The notes under the pieces: generated by a model
Told to the model about the DNA's origin: nothing
Seen by the model: only the letters and a program-made list of their open reading frames with translations
The model's database searches: none
Origin: Pediococcus argentinicus
GTDB lineage: Bacteria; Bacillota; Bacilli; Lactobacillales; Lactobacillaceae
DNA length: 64,000 nucleotides
Reading direction: 5' to 3'
Assembly: GCF_001437605.1 (NCBI RefSeq)
Contig: NZ_JQCQ01000002.1
Coordinates: 1 to 64,000, forward strand
Program-made: the position numbers and the translations under genes
Shown: positions 27,599-36,390 of the stretch, in pieces
How positions within the stretch are numbered: position 1 is the stretch's first letter
Layout of the letters: every line of letters starts with the position of its first letter

Positions 27599-28192
27599 AT
27601 GAAAAAATCATTTGCGTTTATTCTGGCAGCAATTGTGTTATTAACCGTCAGTGGCTGTGGCAATCAAAAACAAACTTCCGAACAAAAAGGTGATATTACA
27701 TCTGCTCAAGGTGGATCAGATGATAGTTCTAAAGATAGTAAATCAATTGATCTCAAGCCACAAGAAAATGATCTTTGGAATAATGATAAGTCGCGCCAGC
27801 TAGAATCATTTATGAAAGACTGGCAAGCAACGATGCATCAAGAATATCAAAACTACTATCCAGGAAAAGATGTTAGTTACTATGGTATTACCTATCCTAG
27901 CTCGCTTGGATCAGGAAATATAGCAGTGAATGATCACAAAGTCAGCATGGGTTGGTCCAATGATGGTCTGGGCAAACACGACTTTAACGTTGTGGCCATC
28001 TATTCCGACATTGACCATGCTAAAATGGGCGCTCATCTATATTTCTTCGCAATTGCTTCTAATAAGAAACCAATTGTTTTAATTACTGAACAAAATCAAG
28101 GTACCCCTGATATGTTGATTCATTTCAATCCAACTAAGAATACTGACTTAGAACAAGGATTTGAAAAGATTGCTAACTCAAATGTTCAATAA
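27599..28192 (+). CDS. Lipoprotein, DUF4767-like
   Basis: The 197-residue exported protein has a signal peptide MKKSFAFILAAIVLL and a lipobox VSGC, so it should be anchored to the outer face of the membrane. A Ser/Asp/Lys-rich linker (~25-55) precedes a globular domain starting RQLESFMKDWQATMHQEYQNYYPG, as in DUF4767 proteins of lactobacilli. I chose the ATG at 27599 because AAAGGA lies 8 nt upstream and the signal peptide begins there. Function unknown. Confidence 0.8.
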   Translation: MKKSFAFILAAIVLLTVSGCGNQKQTSEQKGDITSAQGGSDDSSKDSKSIDLKPQENDLWNNDKSRQLESFMKDWQATMHQEYQNYYPGKDVSYYGITYPSSLGSGNIAVNDHKVSMGWSNDGLGKHDFNVVAIYSDIDHAKMGAHLYFFAIASNKKPIVLITEQNQGTPDMLIHFNPTKNTDLEQGFEKIANSNVQ

Positions 28193-28195
28193 CCC

Positions 28196-28231
28196 AAAAC
28201 GACCGAGAAATTAATTTTCCCGATCGTTTTT
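28196..28231. terminator. Bidirectional terminator
   Basis: AAAACGA..CGAGAAA pairs with TTTCCCG..CGTTTTT between convergent lipoprotein and pepF genes. Confidence 0.7.
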
Positions 28232-28241
28232 ATATTTTAAA

Positions 28242-30050
28242 TCACAGTTCATTCAATTTCTGTTCCAACTGATTCAAGTTATCTTCAAATACGTCAAAAG
28301 CCTGATCCAGATAATCCGTCTTAGTTACATCAATGCCGGCCTTTTTAACAATATTAATTGGATAATCACTGGCACCAGCTGCCAAAAATTCTTTATATCG
28401 ATCTAATGCACCCGGCTTCTGATTTAGAATATCGTTAGCAAGGCTAACCGCGATGGCTTTTGAAGTTGCATACTGATAGACGTAATAATCATAGTAGAAG
28501 TGTGGAATATAAGCCCAAGTATCTCGATCCCAATCTGGAGCTTCAACTGCAGGTCCATTATATTGTTCAAATAAGCCATTAAACTTATCTGCCATCAAAT
28601 CAGGAGTTAAAGTTTTGCCTTCAGCGTCTGCTGTATAAATAAAATGTTCGAACTCCGCAAAAGCGGTTTGACGATAAACAGTACCGACAAAATCGCCTAA
28701 GATTTGAGTTAATAGATATGCTGATACTTTGGGATCATCGGCATACTGTTTCAACATATAGTCATTAAGAAGACTTTCATTTAAAGTTGACGCAATTTCA
28801 GCAATAAAAATTGGGTACTGTGAATACCATGATGGTTGAGCTAGGTCCGTGTAAACACTTTGCAGAGCATGACCTGACTCGTGGACTAAAGTGGAAGTGC
28901 TGCTATAAGTGTCACTCCAATTTAACAGAATGTAGGGATGTACTCCATAAACATCATCTTCATAACCGCCACTACGCTTACCTTCATTTTCAGCGGCATC
29001 AATCCAGCGATGATCAAATTCATCATCCAAGTGTGCCAAGTAATCAGATCCTAAAGGTTTTAGAGCCTTTTTAGCAATTGCTTTAGCTTCATCAAATGTA
29101 AATTTAAGCTTAGTTCCCTTCACTAATGAAACATGGCGATCATAATCATACATATGATTTAGACCAAGCACTTTTTTCCGTAATTCATAATACCGATGCA
29201 ATAAATCTAAGTGCTTGTGATTAGCTTCTATCAAGCTATCGTAAACACTCTCTGGAACATCATTTTCGCTCATATTCATTTGACGAGCACTATCAAAATG
29301 ACGAATTCCGGCTAAAATATTTTGGGAATGAACATGATTACGCAATGTTGCCGCAAAAGTGTTTCGCACCCCGTGATATGCCTCGTCCATTTTGCGACTA
29401 ACAGCTTCACGAACTTTTTGGTCTTCATTAGTTTGTAAGTCAAAGACCCGTTCCTTTGTTAACTCAACCTCTTGTCCATCATCGTTAGTATAAGTACCAA
29501 ATTTTAAATCTGTATCATCCAACTTAGTTGAAATCTCAGCAGCGTCATCGATTGCTGGTTGCAATTTGGCTAACAATTCTTCTAATTCTGGTGTTAACGT
29601 ATGACTCTTTTGCGCTTGAATTCGATTTAAATTAAATTCAAATTGTTTTAAATCTGGTTCTGATGCTATAAAGTTCTTTAATTGTTCCTCACTTAAAATC
29701 GTGATACTTGGTTCATAGAATGAAATGGCAGCTTCCCAATCATTAACGGATAACATAGCTGTATTGTAAAGTTCATTACCACGAGCATCGCCAGTATCAC
29801 TATCGTTAACCCGAGCAGCATATCCATAGACTTTTCCAAGTAATTCTTCAGATTCAACCAGCAATTTAGTTGTATCCAAGAGTTCTTTCGCTGAATTTAC
29901 TACAGTATCTTTGTGTTCAGAAAGTTGTTTACTAAAGTTGTTAAGATTTAAGACACCCTGCTGAAATGCTTGATCATCTGTAAAAATGTCATTTACATTC
30001 CATGTCAATTCAACTGGAACATCACTGCGCTTAATTTGTTTTTCAGTCAT
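28242..30050 (-). CDS. pepF: Oligoendopeptidase F (M3 metallopeptidase)
   Basis: This cytoplasmic zinc peptidase cleaves peptides of about 7-17 residues and supports the proteolytic nutrition typical of lactic acid bacteria. The 602-residue protein has the zinc motif HESGH near residue 388, preceded by WSDTYSSTSTLV and followed by ESLLNDYML, plus the M3B N-terminal domain. Length matches PepF. It is monocistronic as far as the sequence shows. Confidence 0.95.
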   Translation of the reverse strand: MTEKQIKRSDVPVELTWNVNDIFTDDQAFQQGVLNLNNFSKQLSEHKDTVVNSAKELLDTTKLLVESEELLGKVYGYAARVNDSDTGDARGNELYNTAMLSVNDWEAAISFYEPSITILSEEQLKNFIASEPDLKQFEFNLNRIQAQKSHTLTPELEELLAKLQPAIDDAAEISTKLDDTDLKFGTYTNDDGQEVELTKERVFDLQTNEDQKVREAVSRKMDEAYHGVRNTFAATLRNHVHSQNILAGIRHFDSARQMNMSENDVPESVYDSLIEANHKHLDLLHRYYELRKKVLGLNHMYDYDRHVSLVKGTKLKFTFDEAKAIAKKALKPLGSDYLAHLDDEFDHRWIDAAENEGKRSGGYEDDVYGVHPYILLNWSDTYSSTSTLVHESGHALQSVYTDLAQPSWYSQYPIFIAEIASTLNESLLNDYMLKQYADDPKVSAYLLTQILGDFVGTVYRQTAFAEFEHFIYTADAEGKTLTPDLMADKFNGLFEQYNGPAVEAPDWDRDTWAYIPHFYYDYYVYQYATSKAIAVSLANDILNQKPGALDRYKEFLAAGASDYPINIVKKAGIDVTKTDYLDQAFDVFEDNLNQLEQKLNEL

Positions 30051-30122
30051 TTAACTCACCGAACCCTTTTTATATTATTTTTTAGTTTTATAATTAACTT
30101 AGTTTTAACTGGGGGGACAATC

Positions 30123-30491
30123 ATGCGTGAATATCATTGGAAATACGGACTATATAATTCTTTATATTTTTTAATCGCTTTTATACTAATAATGCTAGTC
30201 AAAGCACTTAAATTACCCGATGAATTATCCATACTATTATTAATAGCATTAGCGATTTTAGCTTTTTTCGTTAATTCTTGGCTTGCTAAGAAAAACCCTA
30301 AATTAAATCCATCGAACTACCATTCCAGACCAGTAATAACCATATCATTAACACTATTACTAGTAGTTATCGCAATTATTGGGATAAATTTTTCATTACC
30401 AGATAACTTTGTTACTTTTTGGGTCTTTACTACAGTTATCCAATTTATCTTTGGTGTTTTTTCGAACTACTGGATTCCAGAAAAAGGCTAA
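30123..30491 (+). CDS. Small four-helix membrane protein
   Basis: The 122-residue protein has about four hydrophobic segments and starts MREYHWKYGLYNSLYFL. GGGGGGA lies 5-10 nt before the ATG. It is followed by a paralogue of the same length and layout (30513-30887). I do not recognise a family; it resembles small DUF3784- or DUF3796-like membrane proteins only in general form. Confidence 0.68.
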   Translation: MREYHWKYGLYNSLYFLIAFILIMLVKALKLPDELSILLLIALAILAFFVNSWLAKKNPKLNPSNYHSRPVITISLTLLLVVIAIIGINFSLPDNFVTFWVFTTVIQFIFGVFSNYWIPEKG

Positions 30492-30512
30492 AAATAGAAA
30501 TGAGGTACTAAT

Positions 30513-30887
30513 ATGCAGAACTTGCAATGGCAATACGCACTAATTAATTTGCTAGGATCCATAGTTACCGGAGGCTTGGTATTAATCACTCTGTGGCTAA
30601 ACTTATCCTTTATTTTACTGATTGTAATAATAAGTATTTTGGCATTACTTTATTTTTGGATTCAAAAATACAAGCCTACTTTAGCGTCTAAAAACTACCA
30701 ATATTCGTCACTCAGTATGATTTTAAGACTTATTCTAGTAGCATTAATAGCTCTTATGTCGTTTTTTATTGTCAATTATTCAGCTTCTCACAAACCAATA
30801 TATCTCATACTTCTCTGTACATTCTGGATTATTGGTTGCGTGGGCAAATTCATATCTGACCTATTCATGATTTACCGTGAAGTTTAA
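30513..30887 (+). CDS. Small four-helix membrane protein, paralogue
   Basis: The 124-residue protein has the same start pattern as its neighbour (MQNLQWQYALINLLGS versus MREYHWKYGLYNSLYF) and four hydrophobic segments in the same positions, showing a tandem duplication. GAGG precedes the ATG, 21 bp after the upstream gene. It overlaps the convergent MFS gene by 4 bp. Function unknown. Confidence 0.68.
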   Translation: MQNLQWQYALINLLGSIVTGGLVLITLWLNLSFILLIVIISILALLYFWIQKYKPTLASKNYQYSSLSMILRLILVALIALMSFFIVNYSASHKPIYLILLCTFWIIGCVGKFISDLFMIYREV

Positions 30888-32062
30888 TCGACTCCACGGT
30901 TTTGTTTTGCCAAATTTCGGTTTACTGCTAATCCCAATCCGATTACTATTGCACCGACAACTAGAACAATCATTAAAATAACATTCCAACTTAAAGAAGC
31001 ATGTAAAGATCCTAAAAGAACCGGACTAACCGCTGCCAATAAATATCCAACCGTTTGTACCATACCAGAGACATCAGCAGTTTCAGCGCTAGTTCTAGAT
31101 GATAAGGTAATTAAACTGACAGAATATGTAAATACGGCAGCTACTGCATACCCCAATAGAACAGCACTTAAAATGGCTATTGGCCAATTTTTACTGATTG
31201 AAACTAAACATGCTATACCTAGACCATATCCAGCTGCAATCGACCAAATCAAAGGTGCCCGAGCCGATTTCTTCTCTGATAACACCGGGACAAAGTATGA
31301 TGCTGGCATCCCCACTAACTGAAAAATACCTAGTAATAGTCCTGCTTCCGAGGTACTGAATCCTTTACTAATAAAAATCGTTGGAATCCAGGTTAATAAA
31401 CCGTAAAAGACAAATGACTGCATCCCCATAAATAGTGCTAACGTCCAGATTCGGCCCTGTTTCCATACACTGATTGATTCAGGTAACTCTTTGTTAGTTG
31501 ATTTAGATTTAGGCGTAACGTTATTTGGTAATACAACACGTAGATAAACCGCGGCTATTAAAGCAACCACCGAAAAAATTTGAACAGCTAACTGCCACCC
31601 AATCGCATTAGCAATTGGAACAATTACTGCACTCCCAATTGCGGCCCAAATATTCATCGATACGGAATAAATCCCCGTATATCCACGAACATTTTCACTC
31701 GCATATTCTACTAAGAATAATGGCAATAAAACATTCAAAACAGTAATTGTGAGTCCTACTAACAGCGTTCCTAAGAACATTAAATCGACTGAGTAAACTC
31801 GCAATATATCACCAAGCCCCATTAATACTAATGAAATAAGGATAATCAGTCGCGAGCCAAATATCTTTCCTAATTTACCTGCGAAGGCTGAAAAAAGTCC
31901 AAAACACAACAGCGGAATCGTCATTAAAATTCCACTGACTGAACTAGAAAGATGAAATTGATCTTGAATCATTCCCAATAACGGCGGGATGGTTGTAATC
32001 ATCATTCTCAAATTGGCCCCAATTAGGAACACTAATATTGTAAAAATGGTGCGCTTTTTCAT
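30884..32062 (-). CDS. MFS transporter, CynX/NimT-like
   Basis: The 392-residue transporter has 12 membrane helices. The N-terminus (GANLRMMITTIPPLLGMIQDQFHLSSSVSGILMTIPLLCFGLFS) is characteristic of the CynX/NimT (YeaN) subfamily of the major facilitator superfamily, whose members handle cyanate or 2-nitroimidazole-like compounds. The substrate here is unknown. AGGAGGATAATTAC precedes the ATG. Confidence 0.87.
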   Translation of the reverse strand: MKKRTIFTILVFLIGANLRMMITTIPPLLGMIQDQFHLSSSVSGILMTIPLLCFGLFSAFAGKLGKIFGSRLIILISLVLMGLGDILRVYSVDLMFLGTLLVGLTITVLNVLLPLFLVEYASENVRGYTGIYSVSMNIWAAIGSAVIVPIANAIGWQLAVQIFSVVALIAAVYLRVVLPNNVTPKSKSTNKELPESISVWKQGRIWTLALFMGMQSFVFYGLLTWIPTIFISKGFSTSEAGLLLGIFQLVGMPASYFVPVLSEKKSARAPLIWSIAAGYGLGIACLVSISKNWPIAILSAVLLGYAVAAVFTYSVSLITLSSRTSAETADVSGMVQTVGYLLAAVSPVLLGSLHASLSWNVILMIVLVVGAIVIGLGLAVNRNLAKQNRGVD

Positions 32063-32268
32063 GTAATTATCCTCCTGCGATATCTACTACTAGAATACTA
32101 CAAGACTACACTTACAACATCGAATTAGTATGAATATCAATACATATCTAAAAAACGCATAGTTGTATTTTGTATACCGTAAAATTATAATTTGATTACA
32201 ATATGGTTATTAATCTCTAAAATTAAATGAATAATCAGAAAAGTATATTTATAGCGAGGAAATTATCT

Positions 32269-33069
32269 ATGTCTAAAATGACTAATCAAGAACGTCTCTC
32301 AAAACAATATGAAAACGACAATCGTCTTGCAATTCGAACGAGACTGCATCAACTGTACAATGTTAATCAACAGCCTCTCTGGGACTGGTTTTTTGAAAAT
32401 GTAAAATTTCCAAAACATCCACGTATCTTAGAAATTGGTTGTGGCAATGGTTCACTTTGGTTAAATCATTTACAGTTACTGCCAACGGATTCTAGACTAA
32501 CATTAACTGACTTTTCTTCTGGTATGGTACAAATTGTTCAAGATGAATTTAAACATGATGATAGAATTGAAACTCAGGTTGTAAATGCTGAAGACATCCC
32601 GTTCGTTGATAACTCTTTTGATATTGTAATTGCAAACCATACATTACATCATGTTGAAAATATTGATACATCTATAAAAGAAATCAGACGCGTACTTACA
32701 CCGAATGGAATTTTCTATGCGACTGCAAATGGAACAAATGGCTTAGAAAATTATCTGCACCAAGCCATTCAAAAAATCGATCCTAACAATATGGCATTTA
32801 GTGATATTTTGCCATTCAATTTACAGAACGGAGAGCATTACTTAAAAAAGCAATTTAAACATGTTCAAATCACTGATTTTCCTAACTCACTATCAGTTAC
32901 TAAAACTGCTGATCTCATAGCTTGGATTGATTCCACCCGCGATATGCAATCCGAAATATCTGATGACTTGTTACAAAAACTTACTATTTATTTTAATTCA
33001 ATACTTCATAAACATGGGACTATTGATATTCCAAAACAAATCGGACTTTTTAATGCTTCAAACGAGTGA
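32269..33069 (+). CDS. Class I SAM-dependent methyltransferase
   Basis: The 266-residue protein has a Methyltransf_11/25-type domain: motif I ILEIGCGNGSLWLNHL (~residue 45), TLTDFSSGMVQIVQDEF (~80), VNAEDIPFVDNSFDIVIANHTLHHVE (~105). The substrate is unknown. I start at the ATG 32269, which has GAGGAAA 8 nt upstream. An ATG 42 bp earlier has no ribosome site. Confidence 0.85.
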   Translation: MSKMTNQERLSKQYENDNRLAIRTRLHQLYNVNQQPLWDWFFENVKFPKHPRILEIGCGNGSLWLNHLQLLPTDSRLTLTDFSSGMVQIVQDEFKHDDRIETQVVNAEDIPFVDNSFDIVIANHTLHHVENIDTSIKEIRRVLTPNGIFYATANGTNGLENYLHQAIQKIDPNNMAFSDILPFNLQNGEHYLKKQFKHVQITDFPNSLSVTKTADLIAWIDSTRDMQSEISDDLLQKLTIYFNSILHKHGTIDIPKQIGLFNASNE

Positions 33070-33086
33070 AACAATTGCACGACACT

Positions 33087-33112
33087 AAAAAAAGACTAAC
33101 CTAAGTTAGTCC
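33087..33112 (-). terminator. Terminator of the NmrA-like gene
   Basis: Minus strand: GACTAAC / GTTAGTC stem followed by TTTTTTT. Confidence 0.6.
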
Positions 33113-33145
33113 TCAACCATTACATTAGACAATTATCAACATGCG

Positions 33146-33178
33146 GAGACCAGCAACGGCAATTTGTTGGTCTCTTTT
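33146..33178 (+). terminator. Terminator of the methyltransferase gene
   Basis: GAGACCAgCAA pairs with TTGtTGGTCTC, followed by TTTT. Confidence 0.65.
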
Positions 33179-33221
33179 GATTTGTTGCCTTTACGTTTCT
33201 AATTCTACATCATCCCGTTAT

Positions 33222-33872
33222 CTAATACCAGCTAGGCTTATCGCCATCTGTCCCTGGTTTATTCAATCCAATCGACTCTTTTTCATGCTGATTAGGATCT
33301 TGAATTAATTTAGTAACAAAGTCAGCAACACTCTTTCTAGAAACCTCAGTTCCAGTTAATAAGTCTCCTTGACGAGTAACTTCATAATCAACCTCATCTT
33401 CGTCACTCAACCAACTAGGACGAATGATAGTGTAGTTAAGATCTGAAGCTTCAATCAAACGCACTGCACCCGTTTCAGTTGCTAAATAACCATCTGGCAC
33501 TAAAGTTTCTTTATTCCATTCACCAAACTTACCAGGAACTTCATCATCCACCCCTAAGCAGCCAATCCAGATTAATCGATGCAACTCTTTTTGGCGCATT
33601 GCTTCAATAATAGAATTTGCCATCTCAGTCTTTAGCCAAGGCCCCAAATTAGCGTAAACAATATCTTGATTATCCATGGCCGATTTTAATTCTACCACTT
33701 TAGTTGCGTCACCTTGAACGACAGTCACACGATCATTTTCGGAAATATCAGTTGGCAACTTAGACGGTGTCCGTACAAACACCGTAATTTTATAATCCGT
33801 TTCTTTAAGTAGGTTTTGCGTAGTAAAAGTACCCATTCCACCAGTAGCTCCAATAATTAAAACATTAGTCAT
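33222..33872 (-). CDS. NAD(P)H-binding NmrA-like protein
   Basis: The atypical SDR of about 216 residues has the nucleotide-binding VLIIGATGGMGTFTTQNLL at its N-terminus and RLIWIGCLGVDDEVPG near 110. The late block YTIIRPSWLSDEDEVDYEVTRQG is usual for NAD(P)H-binding (NmrA/YwnB-like) proteins. Reaction unknown. GGAGGGGG lies just before two adjacent ATGs; the second (33872) has the better spacing. A TTG 15 bp upstream would overlap the ribosome site. Confidence 0.83.
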   Translation of the reverse strand: MTNVLIIGATGGMGTFTTQNLLKETDYKITVFVRTPSKLPTDISENDRVTVVQGDATKVVELKSAMDNQDIVYANLGPWLKTEMANSIIEAMRQKELHRLIWIGCLGVDDEVPGKFGEWNKETLVPDGYLATETGAVRLIEASDLNYTIIRPSWLSDEDEVDYEVTRQGDLLTGTEVSRKSVADFVTKLIQDPNQHEKESIGLNKPGTDGDKPSWY

Positions 33873-33938
33873 CATAACCCCCTCCAAAATTGTTATTTCA
33901 AAGGAAGTCTAGCTTAGAAAATTGTATATGTCGCTTAT

Positions 33939-33988
33939 AAAGGTTTATTTTCGTGAATTAAATATTTGTATGATAAATAAACCTTTTT
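33939..33988 (+). terminator. Terminator-like hairpin upstream of the SIR2 gene
   Basis: AAAGGTTTATTT (33939-33950) pairs with AAATAAACCTTT (33975-33986), followed by TT, with a 24-nt loop. It sits 75 bp before the SIR2 start with no gene reading into it on the plus strand, so it may be a leader structure. Confidence 0.45.
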
Positions 33989-34060
33989 AATAGACAATTA
34001 AATCTTAAACGAGTAGCATTTCCATCAGAATTTTAAACTACTTCAAAGAAGGCTAATCAA

Positions 34061-34759
34061 TTGTCAGAATCATCTTTAAAAGAACAAGTAAAACAAATGT
34101 ATCAAATGATACTCGATGCAAAACATCCCACCGTATTAACTGGTGCAGGAATCTCAGTGAGCAGTCACATTCCGGATATGGAAATGATGACAAACGTATT
34201 CGGAGTTTTCGAATCTACAACACTTGAAAATCATCCCGATACTTTTTGGTCTGAATTCCATAAAGACTTTGTTGATCCAATTTTCAAATATGGTCCAAAT
34301 AAATCACATCGCGTCCTAGCAAAGTTAGAACAAAACGGTCATCTAGACGGCATAGTGACAACCAATGTCGATTATCTACATAATATTGCTGGTAATACGA
34401 ACGTCATGCCTATCTGGAGTGATTTAAATACGAACCACTGTATCAACTGTGGACGGATTTTTGATATTAATCGTCTGAAAGATGCTATTCCTCGGTGTCA
34501 AAATTGCAACGGCGTTCTATCACCTGATCCAGTCTTCCGTCATATCGCAACGCTACCAGACGAGGTTCGCCGTGCAAATCAAATCATGCAGAACAGTGAT
34601 TTAACCATCGTGATTGGTTCCAATGGCTATTACAGTCAAACATCCAATCAACACGTTATTAACATCAATCCTAAACCTAATACATTTGATCAACGTTCCG
34701 ACTTGATATTACGACACTCATCAGACGCTGTTTTCACCGAGTTAGAGCAGATGCTCTAG
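34061..34759 (+). CDS. SIR2-fold protein lacking the catalytic histidine
   Basis: The 232-residue protein has the sirtuin fold: TGAGIS near residue 26, TTNVDYLHNIAGNTNV near 100, a zinc ribbon CINCG..CQNCNG (~127-150) and VIGSNGYYSQTSN near 183. In active sirtuins TQNID is followed by ELHGS with the catalytic His. Here the Gln is Thr (TTNVD) and the His position is Trp (MPIWSDL). GIPDFR is HIPDME. Deacylation by the usual mechanism is therefore unlikely. It may bind NAD or ADP-ribose without classical catalysis. TTG start with GAAGG 9 nt upstream. Confidence 0.8.
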   Translation: MSESSLKEQVKQMYQMILDAKHPTVLTGAGISVSSHIPDMEMMTNVFGVFESTTLENHPDTFWSEFHKDFVDPIFKYGPNKSHRVLAKLEQNGHLDGIVTTNVDYLHNIAGNTNVMPIWSDLNTNHCINCGRIFDINRLKDAIPRCQNCNGVLSPDPVFRHIATLPDEVRRANQIMQNSDLTIVIGSNGYYSQTSNQHVININPKPNTFDQRSDLILRHSSDAVFTELEQML

Positions 34760-34786
34760 TTTATTACCACTATAAAGTGCTAAAAT

Positions 34787-34813
34787 AATCCCCAATCAAT
34801 CAGATTGGGGATT
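34787..34813 (+). terminator. Hairpin that can hide the ribosome site of the next gene
   Basis: An 11-bp perfect stem AATCCCCAATC / GATTGGGGATT (loop of 5) is followed by TTAAT and the next ATG 5 nt later. The only Shine-Dalgarno-like string for that gene, GGGGA, lies in the 3' arm. A TAAAAT at 34781-34786 could start a shorter mRNA near 34793 that lacks most of the 5' arm. Confidence 0.6.
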
Positions 34814-34818
34814 TTAAT

Positions 34819-35889
34819 ATGGAGAAAATTAACAGAATTCAAGCTCAACTTCAGCAACTATCTTTTGATGCCTTACTTATATCAGACGAATTTAATTTGA
34901 AATACCTCACTAAATTCGACGGAACTGCAGGAGATGCTCACTTATTAATCACAACTAATGAATCATATTTTTTCACTGATGCCCGTTATGAAACTGATTT
35001 AAAAGAATACCTTGATCCACAAATCAAACTTATTATTACTCGTAAATACGTGGATGAAATGGCGCCCCTACTGGAACCAAATCACATCGCTAAACTTGGA
35101 TTTGAAGATAATCTTCCATATAGAGAGTACGCTCGCCTGAACGAACAACTCAATTTAGAACTAATTCCGACTACTGAATTAGTCGATCGTGCTCGTGCCA
35201 TTAAATTTAAATCTGAAATTAATGATTTAAAAGAAGCCACAAGACTCTCAATTGAAGGATTTAACTACGTCTTAACCAAAATCAAACCTGGAATCACTGA
35301 AATTGAAGTTTCTGATCTTTTGGATCAATGGATGAAAGCCCACGGTTCAGAAGGAGCCTCATTTGAAACTATCGTAGCAAGTGGCGCTAGAGCTGCCCTT
35401 CCACACGGATCAGCAACATCCAAAGTCATTCAAAATGGTGAATTAGTTACAATCGACTTTGGATATTTCTACAATGGTTATACTTCCGATATTACAAGAA
35501 CCATTGCTGTTGGTGAACCAGATAACGAACTGAAAAAAATATACAAAATTGTTCAAGAGGCACAATCAAAAGTTATTGAAGCTATTAAACCAGGAGTATC
35601 AGGGAAAAAATTAGATCAAATTGGACGTGACTACATTACTGAACAAGGGTACGGTCCCAAATTTAATCACGGAATGGGTCATGGCATTGGTTTAAATATT
35701 CATGAATATCCTCAAAGTTATGGCGTGACACCAAATTACAAAGTTCAAGAAAACGAAGTTATTACGGTGGAACCTGGCATTTACATACCAGATTTAGGTG
35801 GAGTCCGCATTGAAGATGATATCCTTGTTACTGCTGATGGTCATTTGAATATTTCGGCTGATTCAGATAGAGATTTGATAGTTTTGTAG
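34819..35889 (+). CDS. Xaa-Pro peptidase, M24 family (PepP/PepQ-like)
   Basis: This metallopeptidase of 356 residues has a creatinase-type N-terminal domain and an M24 pita-bread domain. It holds all five metal ligands: two Asp in VTIDFGYFYNGYTSDITRT, His in GHGIGLNIHE, and Glu in ITVEPGIY and RIEDDI. It would remove residues before proline, or split X-Pro dipeptides, in peptide catabolism. Length fits both aminopeptidase P and prolidase. Translation control may involve the upstream hairpin. Copy 3 of the structured repeat follows 26 nt after the stop. Confidence 0.9.
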   Translation: MEKINRIQAQLQQLSFDALLISDEFNLKYLTKFDGTAGDAHLLITTNESYFFTDARYETDLKEYLDPQIKLIITRKYVDEMAPLLEPNHIAKLGFEDNLPYREYARLNEQLNLELIPTTELVDRARAIKFKSEINDLKEATRLSIEGFNYVLTKIKPGITEIEVSDLLDQWMKAHGSEGASFETIVASGARAALPHGSATSKVIQNGELVTIDFGYFYNGYTSDITRTIAVGEPDNELKKIYKIVQEAQSKVIEAIKPGVSGKKLDQIGRDYITEQGYGPKFNHGMGHGIGLNIHEYPQSYGVTPNYKVQENEVITVEPGIYIPDLGGVRIEDDILVTADGHLNISADSDRDLIVL

Positions 35890-35914
35890 CGGTGTTCTGT
35901 TTGTTTATAGAGTT

Positions 35915-36053
35915 ATAAAAGTTCTACCAATGATTGGCTGGAACGTAGTGGCCAAATTTCAAGCCACAAATCGGTCTTGAAAGTTCACCTTATTCTAACC
36001 GCTTCGCGATAAGAATAATTTCACTACTGAGCCATCATTGGTAGAACTTTTAT
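35915..36053 (+). repeat. Structured 3' element, copy 3
   Basis: The core is shared with copies 1, 2 and 4 (GGCTGGAACGTAGTGG .. CACTACTGAGCC). The outer arms 35915-35934 and 36034-36053 are perfectly complementary over 20 bp but unrelated to the arms of other copies. The second internal hairpin has a different tip (CCGC-TTCG). It reads in the sense direction of the M24 peptidase gene, ending in a weak T-run (TTTTAT). Confidence 0.85.
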
Positions 36054-36097
36054 TGGCAGCGAAAACTTACATGCTTTGAAAACACAGAGGTGACATT

Positions 36098-36358
36098 TTG
36101 AAATATGATACAGAGAATTTTTCAATGGAAATCGATGTTAAAGAAAAAGAACAATTGGAGAAATTATATGCTGATTTAGGCATGGACTTAAATATGGCCG
36201 TGAGGCTGTTTTTTGAAGAGAGTTTATCTAAAAATAGTATTCCACTTAACATTAACTTAAAACAAGTACTAAACAATCAAGCAAGAAATGAAGCTCTGTC
36301 CCCAAACTTAAAGAGTTTTAGGTCCGCCGATGAATTAATGAACGAATTAGAGCATTAA
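36098..36358 (+). CDS. RelB/DinJ-family antitoxin without an adjacent toxin
   Basis: The 86-residue protein has a ribbon-helix-helix of the RelB/DinJ family (LYADLGMDLNMAVRLFFEESLSKNSIPLNI, ~residues 23-54) and a charged C-terminal tail that in complete systems wraps the toxin. It starts at TTG 36098 with GAGGTGA 5 nt upstream. No RelE/YafQ-like toxin follows; the next 190 bp hold copy 4 of the repeat and then the end of the convergent arsR gene. It may be an orphan antitoxin or a stand-alone regulator. Confidence 0.8.
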   Translation: MKYDTENFSMEIDVKEKEQLEKLYADLGMDLNMAVRLFFEESLSKNSIPLNINLKQVLNNQARNEALSPNLKSFRSADELMNELEH

Positions 36359-36390
36359 GTAAAATTGCGTTAATTTAAAAGCAAATGTAG

